This document shows positions 1 to 10,811 of a DNA stretch of 64,000 bases, piece by piece. The position numbers and the translations under genes were made by a program. Numbering within the stretch: position 1 is the stretch's first letter; each line of letters begins with the position of its first letter. The notes under the pieces are model-generated. The model saw nothing but the letters and a program-made list of their open reading frames with translations. It was not told the origin of the DNA and made no database searches. Source of the DNA: Cercis canadensis (taxonomy: Eukaryota; Streptophyta; Magnoliopsida; Fabales; Fabaceae); assembly GCA_003255065.1 (NCBI GenBank), contig QAOA01005000.1, positions 235,442 to 299,441 of the forward strand, in the 5' to 3' direction.

Positions 1-9
1 CCAGCTGAC

Positions 10-3000
10 TTGATAAATGAGTTCTCAACCTATCTTCAAACAAAAAAAGGAAGTACAGGAGAAGGACTGACTGGTGGAAACCTAATAGCCCTTCTTGGGC
101 AGTTTGCAAGTTTTTTAGCTGAATCTGATCGTGTACCTCAAGGAGATATTCCAAGTATTATGAGTGCTCTTTCAACTACTCTAAATGTTAGTCATTCTCA
201 TAATTTTTGGATTATAGACTCAGGTGCCACTGATCACATGACAAACCAACATTCAAAGCTATGCAATTTTGAAAGCTACATTAAACCATCTCTAGTTTCT
301 GTAGCAAATGACAGAGGTGTACCAGTTCTAGGAAGAGGGAAAATTAAATTAATTTTAGAGAATGTTGAGTCCACAACTTTATATGTTCCATCCTTTCCTT
401 TTCAATTGTTGTCCGTAGGAAGGATTACAAATTCTCTCAACTGTCTTGCAATTTTCTCTCCTCACAACACACCTTTATATGTTCCATCCTTTCCTTTTCA
501 AATATCCGTAGGAAGGATTACAAATTCTCTCAACTGTCTTGCAATTTTCTCTCATCACAATGTTATTTTTTCAGGATCTAACCACCAAGAAGCTGATTGG
601 TGAAGGTCACTACCTAAATGGGCTGTATTATTTTTCAAAGGATCTGAATGTTCCAAAAGGGTTCCAAGTCCATTCAAATCAAGAACATAAGTTGTGGCAC
701 CAACATCTAGCTCATCCCTCAGAATCTGTTTTGTCCACCTTGTTTCCTAGTTTATGCAAATCCTCACTTATATGTGAAATTTGTCATTTGTCCAAATTTA
801 CTAGACTTTCATTTAATTCTTCCATATCTAGAGCTAGCAAGCTTTTCGAAATGGTGCACTCTTATGTTTAGGGACCTGCACCTGTAGAATCTTTTGATGG
901 CTATAGGTACTTTATTACTTTTGTTGATGATTTTTCAAGAGTAACTTGTTTGTATCTCCTAAAATTCAAAAGTGAAGTCATGGATGCTTTCAAGAATTTT
1001 CATAATCTTTTCATACACCAATTCTCATCTCAAATTCACATACTAAGGTCTGACAATGGCACTGAATATACATCCAAAAGCATGACTGACTATTTAAGTA
1101 CATGTGGCATTATGCATCAAACAAGCTGTGTAGGTACTCCTCAGCAAAATGGAATTGCTGAAAGGAAGAATAGGGATCTACTTGAAAAAACCAGGGCTCT
1201 AATGTTACAAATGAATGTGCCTAAGAGATTTTGGTCTCAAGGAGTTCTTGTAGCAATCTATCTTATCAACAGACTGCCTAGTCGTGTTCTGGATTCAAAA
1301 TCTCCACATGAGGTCATGCAAAACAAAAAAAATTAACCTTTCCCATCTAAGAACTTTTGGCTGTACTTGTTATGCTCATATCCAATCCCATCACCGAGAC
1401 AAACTAGATCCCAAAGCAATCAAATGTGTTTTCATGGGTTACTCCTCCACTCAAAAAGGTTACAAATGTTACAATTCATCTTCTAGGAAGCTGTTTGTTT
1501 CAAGAGATGTAAGATTTGATGAGACCAAACCTTATTTCAACAAAATATCATATCAAAATTGTCAAGGGGAGCAATTACTGGATTTTTTTCCATTACCAAC
1601 TACAGTGGAATCTAGTGATCATGTACTTTCAGTACCTCATGACAGTAACTCTCGAGCAACCAGTAGTGACAACGTAATTGTTGCAGATGAAGCTGAAGTC
1701 TCAGAAACACAAGTGGTTTCTCATGACAATAACACATAAGCTATAGAAGACAGTGGAGTTGAACCTTTTGTGGTCTCAGCTCAACCTCGAAGGAATCCAA
1801 CTAGAGATAGACATCCACCACCAAGATTGCAAGACTATGCAACATACAATGCAAGGTACCCAATTCACAAGTTTGTAAATTACTCAAAATTCTCTCACTC
1901 TCATGTAGCTTTTCTTACTAAGCTGTCAAATGAAAGTGAACCAAGAAATTTTGAAGAAGCTAATCTTCAAGATGTTAGTAGGCTAGCCATGGAAGAAGAA
2001 CTTCAGGCTTTGGATGAAAATAAAACCTGGAATGTTGTTCAGCTTCTAAAAGGAAAGAAGGTTGTTGGCAGTAAGTGGATCTACAAAACCAAGTTTAATT
2101 CTGATGGTTCAATTGAAAGACACAAGGCAAGATTGGTGGCTCGTGGTTTTACTCAAACGTTTGGAGTTGATTATAAGGAGACATTTGCTCCAGTGGCTAA
2201 GATGAGTACAGTCAGAGTTCTGTTATCTATTGCAATAAATCATGAGTGGCCTTTGTATCAAATGGATATAAAAAAATGCTTTCTTGCATGGAGATCTTGA
2301 AAAGGAAGTTTACATGAAATTGCCTCCTGGTCATCCATAAGCACATAATTCAAGTATGGTTTGCAAGCTTCACAAATCCATTTATGGATTGAAACAATCT
2401 CCACGTGCTTGGTATGCCAAGCTTAGTTCTGTCATTGAAGAGTTTGGTTTCAAGAGAAGTCAAATTGATTCTTCCTTGTTTGTTTGAATTGGATTAGTTG
2501 GTAAATTAGTTGTCCTAATCTATGTTGATGATATCATCATCACAGGTGATAATATTGATGAGATTAATACTCTTAAGCATTCTCTCCATCATAAATTTTC
2601 CATTTAAGACTTAGGAGTATTAAAATACTTCCTTGGGATTGAAATGGCTAGTTCTTCCAAGGGACTATTTTTAAGTCAAAGGAAATATGTGATTGATTTG
2701 CTTCAAGAAGTGCAGATGATAGATTGCAAACCAACTTGTACCCCTCTTGATAGCAAACTGAAGTTGGACTTGGAAGGAAAATCTCTCAGCAACATAAGTT
2801 ACTACCAAAGACTGATGGGTAAGCTTATATATCTCACCATTACTAGACCCGATATAACTTATGCAGTCAGCCTTGTAAGCCAATTCATGCATGCACCCAC
2901 TGAAGCTCACTTAAACATTGTTAAAAGGATTCTAAGATACCTCAAGAGCTCCATTGGCCAAGGAATCATCATGAAGAACAATGGTCTTACTCACATCATG

Positions 3001-3420
3001 GCATACACTGATGCTGGCTGGGCAGGGAATGCTATTGACAGAAAATCCACTACTGGCTACTGCATCTTTGTTGGAGGGAACATCGTGACATCGAAGAGCA
3101 AAAAGCAAAATGTAATTGCTCGCTCAAGTGCAGAAGCTGAGTATTGGGCCATGGCTTCCACTGCATGTAAACTCATTTGGCTCAAGGGCCTTATCTTAGA
3201 TTTGGGTTTCTTAAACAATAAATTGATGTTCCTCTTTTGTGGCAATTAGGCAGCTAGCATATTGCCTCTAATCCTGTGTTTCATGAACGTATCAAACACA
3301 TTGAAGTTGATTGTCACTATGTTCGTGAACAAGTACAGTCCAAGGTGATTCAAACCACATTCACTCACAGCCATGATCAACTTGCTGATGTTTTCACCAA
3401 GTCCCTTGCGTTCATTTAGT
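10..3420 (+). pseudogene. Degenerate copia gag-pol polyprotein
   Basis: Seen in order: an aspartic protease active site DSGA at 217-228; the HLAH...CEICH zinc-binding part of GAG-pre-integrase near 690-790; an integrase core with FVDDFSR near 925, SDNGTEY near 1050 and GTPQQNGIAERK near 1135; an RT with KWIYKTKFNSDG near 2075 and the YVDD catalytic box at 2521-2532; and a copia RNase H with SSAEAEY near 3125. Breaks seen: a stop at 869-871 in integrase, a frameshift near 1330, a stop at 1737-1739, a frameshift near 2275, and in-frame stops around 2338, 2485 and 2605 on both sides of YVDD. A further frame break near 3245 precedes the terminal HIEVD...ADVFTKSL part. This is a relic: each piece is recognisable but no continuous product is possible. 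Confidence 0.95.
377..563 (+). repeat. ~95 bp tandem duplication inside the copia protease region
   Basis: The segment starting at 377 (ctttatatgttcc) is repeated starting at 473 with few changes and a 3-base net loss. Both copies encode the same peptide block (LYVPSFPFQ...VGRITNSLNCLAIFS). The reading frame stays open through the copies until the stop ending at 603. Related copia elements should have one copy, so this is a private duplication of this insertion or its source. Confidence 0.9.
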
Positions 3421-3470
3421 TTCAACGCCTACTCTCCAAGCTTGGATCAATTAATCTCCTTGATCCAACT

Positions 3471-3482
3471 TGAGGGGGAGTA
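3471..3482 (+). promoter_or_regulatory. Polypurine tract of the copia element
   Basis: The run tgagggggagta sits directly before the LTR start (TG at 3484). This is the expected position and composition of the plus-strand primer used in reverse transcription of plant copia elements. Confidence 0.85.
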
Positions 3483-3483
3483 T

Positions 3484-3781
3484 TGGAAGTATTGGTGGCT
3501 GCCAGTTGCTCTGGTGTGCTGCCATGCTGCTAGCTGCTAGCTGCTGTGATTAGCTATTGGTGGTTGTCCTTTTTACACGTTTGGTGTTTGTTGACTTTGT
3601 TACTTGTAATCAGAGTTTTTCCTATTTTTAAGATTGTAGCTATTGTCCAACAGTCCTTAGATTGACCAATTGTTATTAACTTGGCCAATAGATATTAGAC
3701 TTCACCAATACTTGCATATGTACCCTTGTAATCATGTAAAGAAATATGAGAGAAAAGTTATTCTTTCTATCATTTTCTTCA
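3484..3781 (+). repeat. 3' LTR of the copia element, 298 bp
   Basis: It starts TGGAAGTATTGG just after the polypurine tract and ends TTTTCTTCA, giving the usual TG...CA termini. Its length is at the short end for plant copia LTRs. The sequence after it (gtccaagtatgtagttc) already aligns to the right arm of the inverted array near 8030, which supports 3781 as the end of the element. Confidence 0.8.
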
Positions 3782-6224
3782 GTCCAAGTATGTAGTTCTT
3801 TTTTGTTCTGTTGATACTTTATACAACAAGAGAGATAAACACTTTCTCCTCTACAATTTGTCTTGCAGAGAGGAAAGAGAGTGGGTTGAAAAAATATATA
3901 CTTTTAAGATACTTAGGCATAAGTAATCCCTACAACAAACCACTCTCTTATTCTAAGTTTACTTGAGAATAAAAACTTAGTTAATTCTTACCACATTTTA
4001 TATCTGAGGGTTGCTTTTCCTTTACAACATGCATTTCCTAGTTTCTTTTCACTTTTCCAATTCTTCATTGGCAACTGCAGCTTCAGTGAGAAGCATCAGA
4101 TTGCTGTCTCCATCCTAGTCTGGGCCTGCTTCCTTCACGTTTTCATTCTCAGCTGCAGGCTTGTTTGCTTCTTGAAATCATCAAATAAACAGGCAAAACT
4201 ACAAAGAATTAATTATTCATTTAGTTTAAGCCCTTATGTTTGCCTTTAATTGAAGAATTTCTGAACAAAATTACCAAATAGTTACAGAGGATATGTCAGT
4301 TTTGTGCCTGTTTGCTTTGACCAAAGCAATAGAAGCCTATATAGATGATGAATTGAAATGAGTCAATCAAATCTTAAAAGACATATATCATTTCCATAAT
4401 TCTACTTACCCTCAATAGCTCCAATTAATCATCTATGATTGTTTCGACTTGGCCAAAATCTGGCCTTCAAAACTTCGCAGGTTGCTGGCTGAATGACATT
4501 AATATTGGTTTCTTAAGAAGTTAAGGTGAAGGTGATTGAGGAGGAAGAGGAGTTGTAACAACAAGTAGTTCTTTCTTCTTGTTGGCCTTTAAATAGTTGA
4601 AGAAAAAGGGATGTTCTTACTTATTCTTAATCACTCTCTATATATAAATTTCAATTATAGCGATGATGTGTTTACTGTGTGAGATTGAGCAATAGAGAAG
4701 TGAACATGGCGAGCAATGCAAACCCAAAAACCCACTTTGCATCTCAGATTCAAACCGCCAAACATATCCTTGGACGCCAACTCAGTAACACTTTGTTGAC
4801 CTTATATGTGATTTTGGATTTTAGTGTGTATCATACCAGGCATTAAGTTTCCAAATTCCTCATCAGCGGTTACAAAACAGCCTTACATGGTTTGATTACT
4901 GAAACTTTGTTTACAAAATGCATGATTTTTGTAGCTTGTGCTTAGAGAATTGCATGCAGATCAATACATGCGTATATAATGTGAGCACAAGCACAAGTTG
5001 GCTGTACTGAACCTAACCAGCTTGGAAGCTTAAATGAAGACTGAAGATAGCAACAACCAGAATACATACACCCTGGTTCTTGCTATCTTAAGTGAGTGTT
5101 TCTTTTATCTTCATTTAACCTTCCATGGCTGGATCGAATAGAGCCAACTTTTGCTCATATTGTACAAGCATGTATCTGTATTCAATCCTCTAAGCACAAG
5201 AAAACCATGTATTAATTTGTGTAAGCCTGTTTTGTAACCGCCCAGGAAGTTGGAAAACTAAGCACTTGTGGTAATATATTGAAATCCCAAACGTTAGAAA
5301 AGAACAAAGTATTACTGAGGTGGGTCAAAAGTTATGTTTCACAGCTTGAATATGAGACTGTTTGTGTTTGCAATGATCGCCATGTCCACTTCTGTTCCTC
5401 AATCTCATACTCATAGTAAACACTTCATCACTATAATTCATATATAGGGAGAGAGAGACAGAGACCAATAGTAAGTAATTAAGAACATCATTTTCTGTCT
5501 TCAGCTATTTAAACACAACAAGAAGCTAGAGCTACTTCTTCTTACTTTCTCCTCCTCCATCACCATCCTCTATATCACCTTAACTTCTTAACAAATCAAT
5601 GTCATTCAGTAGACCACCTACAAGGTATTAAAGGAAAAATTCCAGCTGGTATAAAACACTCACAAATGCACAATTGGAGCCGAAATTTTGCCTTTGAAAC
5701 TTTGCATGTCGCTTACTAAATGACATTGATTGATTAAGAAATTAAGGTGATATATGGAGGATGGTGATGGAGGGAGAGGAGGAGGAAGTAAGAAGAAGTT
5801 GTTCTTGCTTCTTGTTGTGTTTAAATAGCTAAAGACAAAAAAAAGGATGTTCTTACTTACTATATATCAGTTTATAGTGATGAAATGTCTACTGAGTGTG
5901 AGATTGAGGAAGAGAATTGGATATGGCGATCATCGCAAACACAAACACACCTTGTGTCTGACATTTAAGCTGTCAAACATAACTTTTGACCCAACTTAGT
6001 AATATTTTGTTCTTTTATGAAGTCTTGGATTTTAGTATATAATACCACAGGTGCTTAATTAGTTTTCCAACTTCCTAGGCAGTTACAAAACAGCCTAATA
6101 CATGGTTTTCCTGTGCTTAGAGGATTGAATACAAATACTTGCTTGTACAATAAGAGCACAAGTTGACTCTATTTGATCCAGCCATGGAAGGTTAAATGAA
6201 GACAGAAGAAACACTAACTTAAGA

Positions 6225-6390
6225 TGTTGAATAGTTTGTAAATGAAGATGTGGAACAAAGTCCTACATTGGGCAAAACTAAGTAAGTTTGAGGTTTTATA
6301 AAGGCTAACAAGAAGCTAAGTGTAAATTTAAATAAATGGGCTTGTGAAGCCCATGTTGCTAACTCATTTGCTTACCAAAGCAAAGATATT
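6225..6390 (+). repeat. LTR-like fragment between array copies C and D
   Basis: tgttgaatagtttgtaaatga and the following ~100 bases resemble, with divergence, the start of the solo LTR at 36869 (tgttgaaatagtttgtaaatga, then a cc(t/c)acattgg block and ttataaa(a)gctaa). This suggests a truncated LTR at the C/D junction. The 3' end is unclear and no target duplication was found. Confidence 0.45.
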
Positions 6391-6954
6391 TAAATTATTG
6401 TTTCCCTGATACTATTTCCTAATATAAGATAGAAAGAACTAGGGTGTATTCTGGTTGTTGCCATTATGCCATATGACAAAGTGTTACTGAGTTGGCGTCC
6501 AAGGATATGTTTGGCAGTTTGAATTTGAGATCCACAATATATATAGAGAGAGAGAGAATAAGTAAGAACATCCATTTTTCTTTAGCTATTTAAAGACCAA
6601 CAAGAAGCAAGAATCACTTCTTGTTACAACCCCTCCTCCTTCTCCATCACCTTCACTTAACTTCTTATGCAATCAATATCATTCATCCCGCGACCTACGA
6701 AGTTCCAAAAGCCAGATTCTGGCCAAGAAAAATTAATCACATATGCCCAATTGGAGCTACTGAGGGTAAGTAGAATTATAGGAAATTATTTGATATCTGT
6801 CTTTTAAGATTTGATTGACTCATTTTGATTTGTCATCTATATAGGGTTTTGCTACTTTGGTCAAAGCAAACAAGCACAAAACTGGTGAATCCTCTTGAGG
6901 TATTTGGTAATTTTGTTTGGGAACTCTTCAACAAAAGATAGACATAAGGCTTAA

Positions 6955-7678
6955 ACTAAATGATAAATTAATTCTTTGAATCTTTGCTTGTTTTTTTTAA
7001 TGATTTCAGGAAGCAAATAAGCCTGCAGCTGAGAATGAAAACGTGAAGGAAGCAAGCCTAGACTAGGATGAAGACATCAATATGATGCTGCTCACTGAAG
7101 CTGCAGTTGCCAATGAAGAATTGGAAAAGGGAAAAGAAACTAGGAAATGCATGGTGTCAAGGAAAAGCAACTCTCAGACATAAAATCTGATTTTGCAAAT
7201 GATATGTATATCTTCAGCAACATTTATTATAAAAAAATAAAAAAAATAAATTGTTTAGAGTTGTACTGTGTTATTGATCTATCTCATCATGGTCATATAA
7301 ATTATTATAAATTTGANACTAAATGATAAATTAATTCTTTGAATCTTTGCTTGTTTTTTTAATGATTTCAGGAAGCAAATAAGCCTGCAGCTGAGAATGA
7401 AAACGTGAAGGAAGCAAGCCTAGACTAGGATGGAGACATCAATATGATGCTGCTCACTGAAGCTGCAGTTGCCAATGAAGAATTGGAAAAGGCAAAAGAA
7501 ACTAGGAAATGCATGGTGTCAAGGAAAAGCAACTCTCAGACATAAAATCTGATTTTGCAAATGATATGTATATCTTCAGCAACATTTATTATAAAAAAAT
7601 AAAAAAAAAAAATTGTTTAGAGTTGTACTGTGTTATTGATCTATCTCATCATGGTCATATAAATTATTATAAATTTGA
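6955..7678 (+). repeat. 361 bp direct repeat split by a single N
   Basis: 6955-7316 and 7318-7678 are almost identical, differing by a few bases and small indels, and meet at the lone N at 7317. The unit holds the last exon-like block (EANKPAAENENVKEAS) of array copy D. Two contig ends joined without merging their overlap would give exactly this pattern, so the duplication may be an assembly artefact. A true recent tandem duplication is the alternative. Confidence 0.9.
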
Positions 7679-8033
7679 CTGATTTCTAATCAGTTAATAG
7701 TTTTATTACACCACATCTCAATGTCCCCAAAATCTTATGTTTATGTTTTAAATCAATTTATATACGTTTCCCTTGCTATCAGCATAAATTCTCCCTCAAA
7801 TGTGGTAATAATGAACCAAGTTTTTATTCTCTAGTAAACTTAGAATAAGACAGTGGTTTGTTGTAGGGATCACTAATGCCTAAGCACCTAAAAAGTAATA
7901 TATTTTTTCAACTCACTGTATTTCCTCTTTCTAAGTTTGCTGAGCAAGATAAATTCTAGAGGAGAAAGTGTTTATCTCTCCTCTTGTATAAAGTATCAAC
8001 AGAACAAGAAAACAAAGAACTACACACTTACCT

Positions 8034-9802
8034 TAGATAAGTCATGTCTCGTAGTGTAGTTTGTTTGTTGTTGGCATTTTCCTAATTACTGCAGCTACAA
8101 AAACTATACTGGGATAAGACATACATGTAAGAAATGGTCGACAGTTCGAGAAGTTTCACATGAGAATTGACATGAAATGAATGACTTTCCAGGTTGTCTC
8201 CTACTGTATGTGTTTCTATATATTCAATGGGTCAACCTTCAGTTTGGACTATGTAGGGTACTGCTTAGAGGGCCTGTAAGTGTAACGTTCCTTTTAATTA
8301 AGATGCCTAGGCATGTACAATGTGAAAGTAGTTTGTCTCAAATGTAATCATGGTCACCCTTTTTGGTGCACTTAAATTTGTTTCCACAGTTTTGATGAGC
8401 TGCTTAGAATATATACTAAGACCTAGACCAGTCACAACACACAGTAAACACATTTATATGTATGCTTTGATGGCTATAGCAGTTATTTTGGTTGATTGAC
8501 TTACACATCTATGGTTTCATAAATTATAGAACCTCATGCTTCTCTTTAATCGCTAAAACAAGTTGAGCTAGGGGCATGGCTCCTTTGTTATTCTCTTTTG
8601 TTTTTTTTTTTTTTCATTTTTTTTAAAAGGAATCTTATATGTTTTACTTGTTTGAAAAAGTTGAACAAAAACAAAATATGAGCTTTACTTGTTTCATTTT
8701 AATTAATATGTAATTTTCATATTACTCAAATTTCAATAATTATCATAACGTTTTTTAGGTGAATAATTATCATTATTAAAGAGTAATCAAATTTTATTTG
8801 GCAAAAGAAAAAGCTTTTTTTTTTTGTTGTTGAAACTTAAGAAAAATATTTAATTACTTAAAATTGATCCTATTCCTCACTTGCTTTCTTAATTACGTTA
8901 ACTTTGCATTGTATATATATATATATATATTTAAAAGTCTTTTCTTTTGTAGACCAGAAAAAAAAAGCTTATTTTTGTATAGACTCACATTCTGCCAATC
9001 TTAAAAGGAATTTTACAATTTGACAAGCTCAATGTTCAAGAGTGGATTTCTACCTTCACTAAAAAAGGAGGGGATATTAAAGAGAAAGTGGTGTCCTCTT
9101 TTTATGTAACCTCTATTAATGATAAAGATGAAAAAAGAATTTTTCTCCTTTACATATCAGAAACCTACAATACAACTAATTAGGCCATACACAAGCGATT
9201 GTATAGGTTATTCAACGACACTCCTATTCTATGTTCAATTGAAAAAACAAAAAAATTATCCTATTTTTTTCATCAAATAAAGAAATCTAAATTTTTAAAT
9301 TGAGAATACTGAAAAAATAAAGAACTGACCTGCTGGAATGTCAATTCTATAGGAGATCACTTAAACTTATGTTGTGGGTGCTGTGTTAAAAAAAAAAATC
9401 ATTTTGATTATATTGATAGCATTAAAATAAGACATGAATTATTAAAAGCGAATATCTTCAACTCAAAACATACCTATAAACATAATGCCACTTGAAAATT
9501 CTTCTCCAGAGAGGGATTGGATTTGTTTTTCTATGCTTCACCGAGAGAAGGAACTCCAACAATTGATGCTAGAAGATGAATTTGGACAGAAGAGGAAAGC
9601 CATAAGCATTTTTGTTTAACACCTGAAATTGACACATGAACAAATCAAAGGACAGCCAATTCAGCCACAATAAGAGAGAAGATCTAACATTTTACTTACT
9701 CATTGAGTGGCAAAGATAAGTTGAATAGTCGAGAAAGAATATGAGAAACCTTTTATCCCCATTCTGTATTAATTTTACTTTGGAATATTCCTAAATCTTG
9801 AA
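8034..9802. other. AT-rich intergenic DNA
   Basis: No coding frame or RNA gene that I can support. It contains poly-T/A runs (8600-8615, 8815-8825) and a (TA)n tract near 8911-8930. It looks like ordinary decayed intergenic sequence. Confidence 0.6.
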
Positions 9803-10811
9803 GATAAAAATTAATTAAGATGAGATCGAGGGTTTGGGGTTCTATTTTTCTAGATCCAATAACTATGGACAAAAGTTATCGAGGGTTTTGGATTTTTATT
9901 TTCTAGATCTAGTAGCTGGAAAGGAGCTTGTGTGATATGAACCGGAGAATCGAGGAGGGACCAAGGAGACATAAATGAAGAGAGAATCACAAGATGATGA
10001 CTCTAGCGATGTAACAAGGAAGAGAGGGTCGGCACAATTGTGAGTGAAGTATAACAAAGGGGCAATGAAGGATCGGCACAAATAACTTTTCAGGATAAAA
10101 GTTAATTAAGATGAGATCGAGGGTTTTGGGTTCTAATTTTTTAGATCTAGTAGATAGGAACAAGCTTGTGTGGTATGAACCGGGAAATCGAGGAGATCAA
10201 AGGGAGACATCAATGAAGAGAGAAGCACAAGACGGGGACCCTAGCTATGTATCGAGGAAAAGAGGGTTGGCACAATTGTGAGTGAATGGATAACAAGGGG
10301 CAATGAAGTATTGGCACAAATAACTTTTGAGGATAAAAGTTAATAAGATGAGATTGAGGGTTTTGGGTTCTAATTTTTTAGATCTAGTTGATAGGAACAA
10401 AGCTTGTGTGGTATAAACCAAGGACATTGAGGAGATCAAAGGGAGACATCAATGAAGAGAGAAGCACAAGACTGGGACCCTAGCGATGTATTGAGGAAAA
10501 GAGGGTTGACACAATTGTGAGTGAATGGATACAAGGGGCAATGAAGGATCGGCACAAATAACTTCCTAGGATAAAAGTTAATTAAGATGTGATAGAGGGT
10601 TTTGGGTTTTAAGTATTTAGATCTAGTAGATAGGAATAAGTTTGTGTGGTATGAACTGGGGCATCGAGGAGATCAAAGGGAGACATCAATGAAGAGAGAA
10701 GTACAAGACGGGGACCCTAGAGATGTATTGAGGAAGAGAGGGTTGGCACAATTGTGAGTCAATGGATAACAAGAGGATGATAAAGGATCAGCACATATAA
10801 CTTTGCGGGAT
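9803..10811 (+). repeat. Minisatellite-like tandem repeat, four copies of ~240 bp
   Basis: Units start with gataaaa(g/a)ttaatt aagatgagat at about 9803, 10093, 10331 and 10569. Spacing is ~290 bp for the first copy, which has an internal partial duplication of the agatc(t/c)agtag segment, then ~238 bp. Each unit carries the same landmarks: ggttttggg, agatctagtaga, gaggagatcaaagggagaca, gaagagagaa, agagggt(c/t)gg(c/a)cacaattgtgagtgaa and ggcacaaataac. Minus-strand frames in the copies encode similar peptides (FIAPLLYFTHNCADPLF type). That is expected for a repeat and is not evidence for a gene. Confidence 0.9.

Larger units (their letters stand above)
1..3781 (+). mobile_element. Ty1/copia LTR retrotransposon, 3' part, decayed
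   Basis: The domain order protease, GAG-pre-integrase, integrase, reverse transcriptase, RNase H, polypurine tract, LTR is that of Ty1/copia elements (integrase before RT). The 5' LTR and most of gag lie before the window. The polyprotein is cut by several stops and frameshifts, so the copy cannot act on its own. The 3' LTR directly abuts the left arm of the inverted array that starts near 3786, so the element inserted in or beside that array. The 5-bp target duplication cannot be checked because the 5' end is missing. Confidence 0.95.
3786..8033. repeat. Alternating inverted array of an unknown ~0.6-1.6 kb unit (four copies)
   Basis: Four diverged copies alternate in orientation: A about 4440-5067 (inverted), B about 5067-5645 (direct), C about 5645-6230 (inverted) and D about 6420-7210 (direct). 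Symmetry centres fall near 5067 (aagatagcaa / ttgctatctt), 5645 and 6300. Only A and D carry the long outer part: 3786-4440 is the reverse complement of about 6780-8033. Each unit has a TATA-like ctatttaaa, a pyrimidine-rich leader (ctcctcctcc...atcacc) and then a short reading frame. In D this starts at the ATG at 6667 and ends at a splice-donor-like GTAAGT near 6768; an exon-like block follows at 6846-6895 and another, EANKPAAENENVKEAS, near 7010-7060. On the opposite side lies a divergent frame with SQIQTAKHILGRQLSNTL (plus in A near 4740, minus in D near 6500). I do not recognise the protein. Copies B and C lack the later exons. All copies look decayed. Confidence 0.8.

Noticed and set aside
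3057..3245. Minus-strand frames in the copia RNase H region
   Set aside because: Shadows of the recognised copia domain.
9803..10811. CRISPR-like regular repeats
   Set aside because: Units are ~240 bp tandem repeats without spacers in a plant genome; a minisatellite explains them.
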